Shown one piece after another: positions 43,416-53,500 of a DNA stretch of 64,000 nt (positions are counted from its first letter, which is position 1; the number at the start of each line of letters is the position of its first letter). Source of the stretch: Campylobacterota bacterium (GTDB lineage: Bacteria; Babelota; Babeliae; Babelales; RVW-14). The stretch lies in NCBI GenBank assembly GCA_020633995.1, contig JACKCO010000003.1, positions 1 to 64,000 on the forward strand, given 5' to 3'. Position numbers and translations under genes: made by a program. The notes beneath the pieces were generated by a model. It ran no database searches. It was not told where the DNA came from and saw only the letters and a list, made by a program, of their open reading frames with translations.

Positions 43416-44869
43416 AAAAAATGACGCTCACGATTCTTATATTTTTTAGTCCTTGTCTTGCCAGTGAAGGAACCATCCAAACGTTGCTTCGCGGCTATAC
43501 TGATATGGTCACAAGAAAAATAGAACAAAAAAAAGAATATCAAAAAAAAATAGAGGATCTCGAAAAAAAAGGTAATGCTGATAAAGAACTTGACCAAGCA
43601 AGAGAGGAGCTACAAATCATCTCAAACTGGTTGGTACACTGTGACGAAACAGTCATGCAAAATGGCACCAAGTACCTTGAAAACCAAATAGGTATAAGCG
43701 AAAAAAAGATTGAAGGTGATATCCGAATCAAGGAAGCTGTGGCAACGCAGCGAGAAAAAAGTAGAGAATCACTAGAATTTTATAAACTATTGCTTAAACC
43801 TAAAAGCCTGGGCAAAATATCGCTTTTTGCCAGTCTGTTAGGTGGCAGTTTGATCAGTGCCTACTTCGCGAGCAAATTTTTACATACATACCTTGAAACA
43901 CAGATTGGTAGGCCAAAACTCATACGTGACTCATCCATCTACCAGCACACAATCTGGAGCATGCTCAAAAAAACATTTGGCGTTGAAGTTGAGCAAGTCA
44001 GGGATGCCATTTTCTCGTTCGATAATCTCATTCTTCCCCAACAACTTACGCACCAGTTAAGGCATTTTGCACAAATCACCAAGAACAAACATCTTTTAGG
44101 CCTGCCTTACCAGCACATCATGCTTCACGGCAAACCTGGAACAGGCAAAACTATGTTTGCACGGATTTTATCCTACTTTTCAGGCATGGACTATGCCATT
44201 ATGTCTGGCGCCGATTTTGCACAGTTTAAAAACGGCGAAGATATTGCTGAACTTCACAATTTATTTGACTGGGCCGAACAAAGCAAAAATGGCCTCATCA
44301 TTTTTATAGACGAGGCAGACGCGGTGTTTAGAAACAGAAAGTTTCTTGATAAACAGGGCATAAACTTAATTGACGCATTCCTATCTCGCACTAACGCAAG
44401 CTCCAAACACTTCATGCTGGTATTTGCAACAAATTACCCTGAAGACATTGACTATGCAGTTTCAAGCCGTATCAACAAAAAAATTAACATTCCACTCCCC
44501 GGTCATGACGAGCTTGTACGTATGCTCGAGCTCTACATACAAAAATATTTACGCGACGATATCCGTGTTGTTGCCACGGAAGGACAAGAAGTAGAATTTG
44601 CCTTGACTATTGACGCTGGTATTGATCATGAATTTATCGTACAAACGGCTAAGCTTATTGAGGGCTTTTCCGGTCGAGAGGTTGATCAATTTATCGATGA
44701 AATCAGATCAAATGCCTATGGGACTGATGATCTGACGGTAACAAAAGAACTCTTCATTGAAGCACTTTATGACAAGCTCTCACAACACAACGAAAGTATG
44801 GCTTGGCAAGAAAAAACAACACATATTCAATTGCCTAACATTTTACCATTAGCACCATCAGCAGCATAA
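43412..44869 (+). CDS. ATAD3-like membrane AAA+ ATPase (copy 3)
   Basis: A 485-residue paralogue, closest to copy 1. The signal peptide is short (TLTILIFFSPCLA). A coiled coil (about 30-125), a membrane span (about 135-160) and YLETQIGRPKLIRDSS follow. The AAA+ core has GKPGTGKT (240-247), SGMDYAIMSGADFAQF, Walker B LIIFIDEAD (295-303), sensor FATNYP, Arg finger SRINKK and lid GFSGREVDQF. It is coupled to partner 2 by an ATGA overlap. From the LPYQ segment before Walker A through the finger it is almost the same as copy 1, so the partner-ATPase module was duplicated after copy 2 split off. Confidence 0.9.
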   Translation: MKKMTLTILIFFSPCLASEGTIQTLLRGYTDMVTRKIEQKKEYQKKIEDLEKKGNADKELDQAREELQIISNWLVHCDETVMQNGTKYLENQIGISEKKIEGDIRIKEAVATQREKSRESLEFYKLLLKPKSLGKISLFASLLGGSLISAYFASKFLHTYLETQIGRPKLIRDSSIYQHTIWSMLKKTFGVEVEQVRDAIFSFDNLILPQQLTHQLRHFAQITKNKHLLGLPYQHIMLHGKPGTGKTMFARILSYFSGMDYAIMSGADFAQFKNGEDIAELHNLFDWAEQSKNGLIIFIDEADAVFRNRKFLDKQGINLIDAFLSRTNASSKHFMLVFATNYPEDIDYAVSSRINKKINIPLPGHDELVRMLELYIQKYLRDDIRVVATEGQEVEFALTIDAGIDHEFIVQTAKLIEGFSGREVDQFIDEIRSNAYGTDDLTVTKELFIEALYDKLSQHNESMAWQEKTTHIQLPNILPLAPSAA

Positions 44870-44887
44870 ATCTATTGTTTTTTTAAG

Positions 44888-44917
44888 ACCCTCGTGGTAC
44901 ATTTTTTACATGAGGGT
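44888..44917 (+). other. Hairpin between ATPase copy 3 and the Hsp20-like gene
   Basis: ACCCTCGTG pairs with CATGAGGGT (one G-U) around a 12-base loop. No T tract follows, so a poor terminator or an RNA stability hairpin are both possible. Confidence 0.35.
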
Positions 44918-44984
44918 TCACACTCATAACATGGTTGCGTTCGGCACAAGGCACTGTTTATTTTTTCAGGAGGAGAGGAATATT

Positions 44985-45593
44985 ATGAAAAAGAACAGAG
45001 TAATCTACTGCACACTTGCAATATCTGCATTAACAAACATTAATACCCATGCAAACATGTTTTCCAATATCCGGGAGCAAATCAATCAAGAATTTGACCG
45101 AATTGAAACGCTTATCGAATCAGAACTTAATGCCCTAGAGCAACGATCTATCGTCCCCGAACGAGAAAAAACTATATCTCTGGCTGCTTACAAACCGCAA
45201 GAGCAATGGGATCAGGACCAATCAAATCTGACGATCAGCATCCCACTCCCAGGCTTCAAGCAAAAAGATATTTCAGTTACCATCAGTGAAACGCTTGAAA
45301 ATGAAACAGTAACCAAACGTACCCTTGACGTATTAGCTAAGGGTAAGGTAATAACCCAAAAGCACGCGATTTCCAACAAAGACGGACACACCACGCAAAC
45401 CCATGCAGAACACCATGTCTCCGCGAAAACTTCTTTCTTGACCAGTGATGGACGCTTACAAAAAATTTGCTACACAGACGGCAATGTACAGCTTAATCTT
45501 CAGCTCCCAGAAGGTATAAACACCCAGGGGTATGAGATGTCTTTTGAAAACGAACAACTAACGTTGCTATTTAAAAACATCAACAATACCTAA
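44985..45593 (+). CDS. Exported small heat-shock (Hsp20 / alpha-crystallin) like protein
   Basis: A 202-residue protein with a signal peptide (VIYCTLAISALTNINTHA) after the strong ribosome site AGGAGGAGAGG. An alpha-crystallin-type beta sandwich follows: LTISIPLPGFKQKDISVTI (the LPG turn of Hsp20 strands 2-3), an insertion of about 40 residues (GKVITQKHAISNKDGHTTQ region), and NVQLNLQLPEGINTQGYEMSFENEQLTLLF, the paired last strands. No IxI/V tail motif is present. Hsp20 proteins are ATP-independent holdases, almost always cytoplasmic; this one should act outside the inner membrane. Its place behind the ATPase cluster hints at a shared quality-control role. The ATG at 44985 was chosen over 44910 for the signal peptide and ribosome site. 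Confidence 0.75.
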   Translation: MKKNRVIYCTLAISALTNINTHANMFSNIREQINQEFDRIETLIESELNALEQRSIVPEREKTISLAAYKPQEQWDQDQSNLTISIPLPGFKQKDISVTISETLENETVTKRTLDVLAKGKVITQKHAISNKDGHTTQTHAEHHVSAKTSFLTSDGRLQKICYTDGNVQLNLQLPEGINTQGYEMSFENEQLTLLFKNINNT

Positions 45594-45741
45594 ACCAAGC
45601 CATAAATAAGCTCTACATTCTGTACAAATCATTGCTTTTTAAATACCAAATTGTGTAGTCTAAAGCCATAACAAGACTTAGGCCAAACAATTTTTCACTC
45701 ACTTACCAGTAACCCTCAGCCTTTCAAAAAAGGAGTATCTC

Positions 45742-46017
45742 ATGCAGAAACTACGCGGAACGTTTATGGCACTACTCGCAGCACTAAGCCTTTGCTCACC
45801 CCTAGCGGTACGAGCAGAAGCTACAAATGATGAACTTATGGATAAACTTGAAGAAATGCACAATGATATAAAAGAGATCCGTAATCATCAACAAGAAATG
45901 AAGAAAAAATGGGAAGAGAAAAAGGAAAAGTGGAAAGACAAAAAGGGCAAACACCACAAGGCTAAAGGTAAGGGCAAACACCGCAAAGGCAAGGGCAAAG
46001 GCGGATCCTCAGACTAA
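45742..46017 (+). CDS. Small exported Lys/Gly-rich protein
   Basis: Not recognised. The 91 residues have a signal peptide (LRGTFMALLAALSLCSPLAVRA), a short acidic coiled coil (NDELMDKLEEMHNDIKEIRN) and a very basic Lys/His/Gly tail (about 60-88) that should bind nucleic acid, polyphosphate or acidic surfaces. AAGGAG lies ahead of the ATG. A terminator follows. It has the same plan (export signal, coil, basic low-complexity tail) as the next gene. Confidence 0.65.
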   Translation: MQKLRGTFMALLAALSLCSPLAVRAEATNDELMDKLEEMHNDIKEIRNHQQEMKKKWEEKKEKWKDKKGKHHKAKGKGKHRKGKGKGGSSD

Positions 46018-46045
46018 AAACCGACCACTCATTCTCAAAATTGGT

Positions 46046-46081
46046 ATAAGCCTCAGGGAAATCTCTGGGGCTTATTTTTAT
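46046..46081 (+). terminator. Terminator of the Lys-rich gene
   Basis: Stem ATAAGCCTCAG pairs with CTCTGGGGCTTAT, allowing G-U pairs, followed by TTTTTATT. Confidence 0.8.
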
Positions 46082-46163
46082 TGGTACCCTCCCCTCATCT
46101 CTGTTATTTACCGTATTCGGGAACCAAATACGCCCATTTTATTTAAATTTCTTATTGAAATTA

Positions 46164-46192
46164 TTGACTTTAGGGTCTGAAGGTATGGTAAA
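46164..46192 (+). promoter_or_regulatory. Possible promoter of the Arg/Gly-repeat gene
   Basis: TTGACT at 46164-46169 with TATGGT at 46184-46189 (14-base gap) or GGTAAA at 46187 (17-base gap). It implies a leader of nearly 200 bases that includes the folded element. Confidence 0.35.
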
Positions 46193-46243
46193 GTCTTATT
46201 AGAGCAGTAGAAACTATGTAAAAAGGTAAAGGAAAATAACGAT

Positions 46244-46314
46244 AGGAGGGCTTTATTATTTAAATACTATTTATTACTAAATGTTAATAAATAGGGGGAG
46301 AATAATAACCTCCT
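46244..46314 (+). promoter_or_regulatory. Nested hairpin in the 5-prime leader of the Arg/Gly-repeat gene
   Basis: Three nested arms pair in order: AGGAGG (46244) with CCTCCT (46309), TTATTATT (46253) with AATAATAA (46301), and CTATTTATTA (46267) with TAATAAATAG (46285), around an 8-base loop. The outer arm hides a perfect Shine-Dalgarno sequence that has no start codon near it. The real ribosome site (AAGGGGGGAACC) lies 60 bases further on. This may be a regulatory or stabilising RNA fold. Confidence 0.6.
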
Positions 46315-46385
46315 GCCGTTTCTGGAAAATTAACGTTTTAGAAAAGAAGTATATTAAAATCCCAAAATAATAAGGGGGGAACCTT

Positions 46386-47336
46386 ATGAAAAACGTACGC
46401 AACATTATAACACTACTCGCAAGCCTTGTGCTTTTTGCAGGCAGCGGGCTCAGCGCAGCAGAAGCAGTCACTAAGGCTGACTTTGATGCACTTGCCAGCC
46501 AAGTACAAAGCCTTGAAAGCATCATTGAAAAATACCATAAAGAAGTAGAAGGCTTTGCAAAAACTTTTGAGTCACAACTGACTGACTTTAACGAAAGCGT
46601 CGATGAACTCCAAAAAACTGCAAGCAACATTGAAACTCAGGTCGATGAAGTTCAAAAAGCTGCTTCAGAAATCGAAGCTGCACCATCTTCAGCACCAGCA
46701 GCGGCCCCAACTCCTGAAACACCTGCAACCGCTGAAACACCTGTAGTTCCTGAAACACCTGCTGAAGCTGAGAAAAAAGAAGCTGCAGCCAAAGAAGAAC
46801 AAGAGGAAGAAACTGGCCGTGGTCGCAGACGTACTAGCAGACGCGGAGAACGCGCAAGCAGCCGTGGCGAAGCCGGAGCAAGCGCACGCGCTAGTTCTCG
46901 CGGCAGCCGAAGAGGTGCTCGCGGCGAAGCTGGCGAAGCAACTGGACGCGCTAGCAGAGGCGGTCGTGGCAGACGCGGTGGTGAAGAAGCTGGTAAAACT
47001 GAACGTGCCGGCCGTGGCAGCAGAGGCGGTCGTGGCGCAGCTCGCGGTGAAAGCGCACGCGGTAGCCGAAGAGGTGCTCGCGGTGGTGACGCTGGCGAAG
47101 CAACTGGACGCGCTAGCAGAGGCGGCAGAAGCGCACGCGGTGGAAGCGCACGCGGTGAAAGCGCACGCGGTAGCAGACGTGGCGGACGTGGTGAACGTGG
47201 TGGCGACAGCGGCAGAACTGCTCGTGGCAGCAGAAGCAGCGGACGTGGCAGCAGAACCAGAACTCGCGGCGCAGCAGCAGAACCAGCAGAAGAAGCCGAA
47301 ACAAAAGAAGCTACAGATATGCCTGACGAACTATAA
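46386..47336 (+). CDS. Exported Arg/Gly (RGG)-repeat protein
   Basis: Not a known family. The 316 residues have a signal peptide (NIITLLASLVLFAGSGLSA), a coiled coil (about 30-95), a Pro/Ala/Glu hinge (about 98-140) and about 150 residues of imperfect repeats in Arg, Gly, Ser and Ala (units such as RGSRRGARGE, ATGRASRGG, ARGESARGS), closing with an acidic tail. RGG/RG-rich regions bind RNA and drive condensates in eukaryotes; bacterial exported ones are uncommon. The DNA of the repeat is itself reiterated (46900-47200), so slippage must be frequent. Its GC content is well above that of its neighbours because of the Arg/Gly/Ala codons. Confidence 0.8.
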   Translation: MKNVRNIITLLASLVLFAGSGLSAAEAVTKADFDALASQVQSLESIIEKYHKEVEGFAKTFESQLTDFNESVDELQKTASNIETQVDEVQKAASEIEAAPSSAPAAAPTPETPATAETPVVPETPAEAEKKEAAAKEEQEEETGRGRRRTSRRGERASSRGEAGASARASSRGSRRGARGEAGEATGRASRGGRGRRGGEEAGKTERAGRGSRGGRGAARGESARGSRRGARGGDAGEATGRASRGGRSARGGSARGESARGSRRGGRGERGGDSGRTARGSRSSGRGSRTRTRGAAAEPAEEAETKEATDMPDEL

Positions 47337-47380
47337 TTTAGATTTAAAAAGCTACACTTGAAACACACTCTCTACACTCA

Positions 47381-47422
47381 GAACGGAGGTCGGTAATTTC
47401 TATCGACCTCCGTTCTGTTTTT
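47381..47422 (+). terminator. Terminator of the Arg/Gly-repeat gene
   Basis: Perfect 12-base stem GAACGGAGGTCG / CGACCTCCGTTC, 11-base loop, followed by TGTTTTTT. Confidence 0.93.
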
Positions 47423-47597
47423 TGTATTGGCATAATCTCGACTTTAATCGGTAATTTATTTCTAGATAAGTTCTTTAACACACCTTCCCCAAGCAACATA
47501 AACAGTCAAACACTTGACCATATGGCAGCATCTTTTGCTAAGGTGCAGAAAACAATCTGAAACAAAATTAAGTGTTTATCTATATAAGGGGAAATGT

Positions 47598-50500
47598 ATG
47601 CTTCACACAGGACAAAAAACAAGGTTCTCAAGCATCCTTCTTTTGCTTTTTGGTTTTCTTTACCTACCCACAACAGTTTTTGCCCAAGAAGAACTTAACG
47701 AAAATCTTTTGACGGCTGTTGTTCGCCAGAGACTGAGCGGGGTCCAACAGGCGCTACGCGCTGGCGCTGACGTTAACGCGTCAAACAGAATTGGCTCTGC
47801 ACTCGTTAATGCAGCATTTTTGGGCGGTGATGATATTGTTTTAGAATTGCTTAATGCGGGGGCTAACGCAAGCGCGGCAGAAAGCGGTACCAACATTAGT
47901 GTGCTCGCACATGCTTTTACCGCAGTACTACCTGTCAGTACTCTTGAACGTATTTTACAAGCAGGCGCTGATGTTAACATGCAAAATACCATCAACGGAT
48001 CATCGGTCATGCACTTGGTGATGAGATACGGTCAAAACTACTACGGTGATAATAAAGATGCAGTTTTAACCGCAATTCTTGCACAAAACCCCAACCTCAA
48101 CATTTTTGATAACCAAGGAAAGACCCCACTACATATTGCCTTTGAAAACGAAAACGCTGGAGATTTTGCAACATTGATCAGTAACGGTGCCGACGTTAAT
48201 GCTAAAGCTCAAACGGGCCAATCAGTACGCGAATTATACGATGCACTCATACAACAAGGCAGTACAACCCTAACCCCTAGCACACAACAATTTCTAAAGG
48301 CAATCGCCCAAGATATGACACGTCAGGCACCTGGCAGACCACAAAAAACTCCAGAAGAATTAAGTCAGGACTTGCTAACTGCTATCAATGTAGGAGATCT
48401 TAATCTTGTTCGACAAGCACTTGATGATGGCGCTGATGTCCAAACAAGTGATCGTTTTGGCTCTGCACTTTTTAATGCTATTCTTTCACCAAACCGTTCA
48501 GACAACATCATCACTGAAATCATCAACCGAGGTGCCGATACCAATGCGCGCCGCCCTCGCTCTGAAGAGTCTGCTTTAATGCTCAGCCTACTTGAGGGAA
48601 TTTCTATTGATATAATCAGACTTTTACTCGCTAACGGTGCTGATGTCAACTACCAACAATCACGCTTCTTCAAAGAAACTGCCCTACACATTGCTGCAAA
48701 CTACCCTCAACTCAATATTTACCCAAATAATAATCAAGAAATAATTCAACTGTTGCTCAATAATAATGCAAACCCCAATGTTTTTGACCGATCAAAAAGT
48801 AGCCCACTACACATTGCTTTCTACAACCGAGACATACAAACATTCTCGCTTTTAATGAACAATGGGGCTAATCTTGACGCCAAAGCCGAACGTGGCTTAT
48901 CAGTACGCGAATTATACCAAGACCTCGTTGCCCAGGCACCTGCAGACGCTAACACACAGAGCTTTTTAAAAGCTATTGCTCAACATTTTCCATCACCAAG
49001 AACCCCTGAAGAACTTAGCCAGGATTTGCTGCAGGCAATTGAAGATGGCAACCTTTCAGACCTCAGACAAGCCCTCAATGCTGGTGCAAACATTGAAACA
49101 GCAGACTCAGATGGCACTGCACTACTTAATGCGATTACTTCCCCAAATATGTCACCAGACATCATCGCCGAACTTGTCAATCGAAACGCAAACGTCAGAG
49201 CAGTTGTCCCTCACACGCAAGAGTCTGCACTCATGCTTGCGCTCCTTGAAGGGCTGCCTCTGGCAACCATCAGGCTGCTCGTAGAAAATGATGCTGACCC
49301 CAACTATCAACAACCAAGTTTTTACCGCGAAACAGCCTTGCATATCATTGCAAACCATGAACAACTCAACATTTATCCAAATGATAATAATGCTGTGCTT
49401 CAGCTTTTACTCGATAACGGTGCAAACCCCAACGTCTTTGACCGCTCCAATAGCACCCCACTGCACATCGCCTTTTACAACCGAAGTGCTCAAACTTTTT
49501 CCGCGTTGGTAACTGGCGGTGCCGACCTTGACCAAAAAGCTGGACGTAACTTGTCAGTACGTGAGTTGTATCAAGACCTTGTTGCACAAGGCCCAAGACG
49601 ACCTCAAGAGCAAGGATTTTTAAAGGCTATTGCATCACACTTCCAGGCACAAGCACCTCAGGCTGTCCAAAAAACACAAGCTGAACTTGATCAGGCACTG
49701 CTTGATGCCATCAATGCTGTAAATATTAATGATGTCAGACAAGCACTTAGTGATGGCGCAAATATTGAGGCAAAACGTAATGACATGCCTGCTCTTTACT
49801 ACGCCGTCAGCATTGCACGCAGCAAATTCCAAAACAACCAAGACCACACGGGCATGGATGCAATCATCAGTGAACTGATAACGCGCGGTGCAGACGTTGA
49901 TGCAATGGAGCGTGGCTCTGGTTATTCAGAACCATACTTAATGAAAGTCGACGACAGTTACGGAATCGTCCGAGAAGGCCCTATTGGTGCCGCTCCAAGC
50001 ACACTCGCCCTATTGCTTAATCGGACCACAATAATCAACACATTCTTTCAAGGTTCATTCTTAATCAATTTCGTTCGAAAAAATGAAACCCTTTATACCT
50101 CCGCCCAAATCGAACAAATTTATGATCTCATTTTTGCTTCAAGCGTTAGTCCAGCGGCCAGCCTCAACCTTTCTGATAACTCTGGCATAACAGCACTGCA
50201 TCAGGCCTTTAGAAACAGAAGCGTAATTAACGTCAGAAAACTAATAGAAAAAGGTGCCGACATTAACTACGCTGTAGGCCAAGGAAGAATTCCACCAGTA
50301 CTTGATCTTTACAACCAAGACCGTCAAAGCACTGACCCTGCTGTGCAGACATTTATCAAAGCTGTTGCACAGTACTTCCCTGCTCCACAAAGAACTCAAG
50401 CCGAGGTTAACAAAGAGCTTCTTGATGCTATCACACGCAATGACTTAAACACAGTGACAGACCTATTTGCAGGAACACCCGCTCCAGAAACCGAAACAAC

Positions 50501-53500
50501 CAACAATGTTGGAACTGCCCTTGCCAACGCCGTTACACAGGCGGTAGCTCGCAATGAACAAGGCAGATCTGTTGCTACTCTCAATCAAATAATTCAGCTC
50601 CTTATAGACAATCGTGCTAACGTCAATGCAGTTCACCCAACATCACAAAAATCTATTTTCCTGCTGGCATTTGGTGCACCTGAAAGCACGCTTAAAAAAC
50701 TTGTAGATGCTGGTGCCGATGTTAGTTATCAAAAACCCCAACGACCTGGCAACACCTTTCTGCACGAGCTCGTTAAACGTGGAGTTGTCCAATATTCCTT
50801 CTACGACTTTCCTCTCATCACCGATCGTCCAAACAGAGCAAACGTTAAAGCATTTTATGAAACTGAACTTGGTAAGGTGTATAAACTTCTTTTTGATAAC
50901 AACGTTAATGTCAATGTCCAGAATCAAAACACTCCGCCTGAGACTCCGCTATCAATAGCCATCGATAGACGCTCACCACTTATTTTTGAAGAGCTTTTAG
51001 CCTATGGAGGCCAAGTTGGCCAAGTAGAACGTGACCTGTATGATGAATATCGTCGGGATGGCATTGCAACATCGTTTTTAGATATGATTGCATCACACTT
51101 CCCTGCCCCGCAAGACGCTCCAACAGGCTGGCATGTTGATAATGGGCGAGCAATGTACAATGACGTTGACGCCACAGGCCTTGCACCTGGTTTTGCAAGA
51201 ATAGAAGTAGCAAGCGATGGAAGAGTTTGGGGACAAGGCACTGATAGCAGAATTTATGCTCGGCTTGGCATCACCTCAAGTAGTCCACAAGGCACTCGTT
51301 GGCACGAGGTTGGTCGCAACATTGATGCTAACTCACTTGTCATTAAAACGGTAGGTGGTGATGAAGTATTTGGAGCCACACACAATAACACCAACATCGT
51401 AGCTGAAGCAGGAAAAAATATGCAGCCGGGGTGGACTGAAGAAAGTAATTACAAAAATACCTCTAGCTTTACATATCCACCGGTAACATACATCACAGAG
51501 AGCAAAACAGGTCCTTATCGCTGGCAGCTGACCACCAATGATCGAAGCGTTATCGCCTTTACCTCTGACCAAATGGCATGCAGAGTTAATCTTGCTACAG
51601 ACGCATATAATACGGAAAATCGTTATGAAATTTTCCTGAATACCTACTATCTAAATAGATATGTAAACATCATAATGAAGTATACCGCTGGACGAGGTTC
51701 ACCTGAGCAACTTATGATGACCGACAGCAATCCGAACTCATCAGGCCCCCACAATCTCTGGATAGCACCGATCGTTTCAAATAATACGCTTCAACTTATC
51801 ATTGGCCAAGGTAATAACCCAGGCGATAGTAATGAAATCATTGCACGCGTTACTGACGATAATAATCCTCACACCAATGCTCGCTATTTTGCCCTTACTG
51901 GTGAAGTAAATTCTCAGCCAACACGATTTACAAATATCAGGCAAGTTACAACAACAAGCCCATTAGACTTCTCTCCGGTAGTACCAGCAGGCCCAGATGA
52001 ACTTTTCAACGCTATTGATGCAGGAGATCTTGCAGCAGTTAGACAAGCGCTTGATAGAGGTGTCGATATTGAGGCAAAGCGTAATGGCACCCCTGCACTT
52101 TACTACGCAGTAAACATCGCTCGCGATAAGTTCCAAAATAATCAACCATACAATGATGTGGAAAACATTATTCGAGAATTACTCAGTCAAGGAGCTGATC
52201 CCGATGCTGTTGATAATGCCTCCTCAGGTATAAGAGAGCCATTTATTGTCAAAACAACAGACTCAACTATAACTGTTGGGCTTCCTGGTGGTGTGCTTGG
52301 TGCTGCACCAAGCACTGTTGAGCTCCTGGTTGACGCCGTCAGCGATATTAATGTAACTGACTCTACAAATCAAAGAAATAGCTTCATGACAAATTTTATA
52401 CAAAAAGGTGAAGATCTCTACACGCCTGCACAAATTCAGGAAATTTATAACATACTTTTCGACTCAAGTATTGTTAATCCCGCTCCTAGTCTTGAAATAA
52501 CTGGTCGTTTTGGAAGAACAACACTTCTGCACACGGCTTTTTTCAACGGAAAAACCGTTCACTTTTTACAACTTATGAGTCATGGAGCCGATGTCAACGC
52601 CACAAATGCGCAAAACATGTCGGTCCTTGACTTGTACCGTGATTATCGCGTCCAGGGAAGAGAGACCGCTTTCTTAGATTCTATCGCCCAACACTTCCCC
52701 GCTCCACAAAGAACTCAAGCCGAGGTTAACAAAGAGCTTCTTGATGCTATCACACGCAATGACTTAAACACAGTGACAGACCTATTTGCAGGAACCCCCG
52801 CTCCAGAAACCGAAACAACTAACAATGTTGGAACTGCCCTTGCCAACGCCGTTGCACAGGCGGTAGCTCGCAATGAACAAGGCAGATCTGTTACTACTCT
52901 CAATCAAATAATTCAGCTCCTTATAGACAATCGTGCTAACGTCAATGCAGTTCACCCAACATCACAAAAATCTATTTTTCTGCTGGCATTTGGTGCACCT
53001 GAAAGTACGCTTAAAAAACTTGTAGATGCTGGTGCCGATGTTAGTTATCAACAACCCCAACGACCTGGCAACACCTTTCTGCACGAGCTCGTTAAACGTG
53101 GCGCCGTTCAATATTCATTCTCGGATCCATCACTGCTTAGCAACCCCACAAGTGACGCTAATCTTAAAGCATTTTACCAAACCGAGCTTGGCAAAATTTA
53201 CAGACTTCTTTTTAGTAATAATGTTGCAATCAACACCCAAAACCAAAATACACCACCAGAGACGCCTCTTTCAATAGCTATAGAAAAAAGATCACCTCTC
53301 ATTTTTGACGAACTTCTTGCTAATGGAGGGCAAATTGGACAAGTAGAACGTGACATGTATCAAGACTACCGCACCAACAACATATCAACAGCATTTCTTG
53401 ATATTATTGCATCACACTTCCAGGCACAAGCACCTCAGACTGGCCAAAAAACACAAGCTGAACTTGATCAGGCACTGCTTGATGCCATCAATGCTGCAAA

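Larger units (their letters stand above)
46018..46385 (+). other. Non-coding region with terminator and folded leader
   Basis: There are 368 bases without a gene. They contain the terminator of the Lys-rich gene, a possible promoter and the structured leader element at 46244-46314. I see no credible small ORF. Confidence 0.6.

Noticed and set aside
38608..44869. Reading the three ATPases as FtsH proteases
   Set aside because: No zinc protease domain (HExxH) follows the AAA core. The post-span motif and lid are those of ATAD3, not FtsH.
46819..47361. 180-residue plus-strand Ala/Val-rich frame inside the Arg/Gly-repeat gene
   Set aside because: Shadow frame created by the same DNA repeat; no start signal and no recognisable protein features.
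46652..47368. 238-residue minus-strand frame opposite the Arg/Gly-repeat gene
   Set aside because: It is the antisense of a GC-rich repeat, which leaves the complementary frame open (Leu/Pro/Arg repeats). It has no ribosome site, and the plus-strand protein has a signal peptide and terminator.
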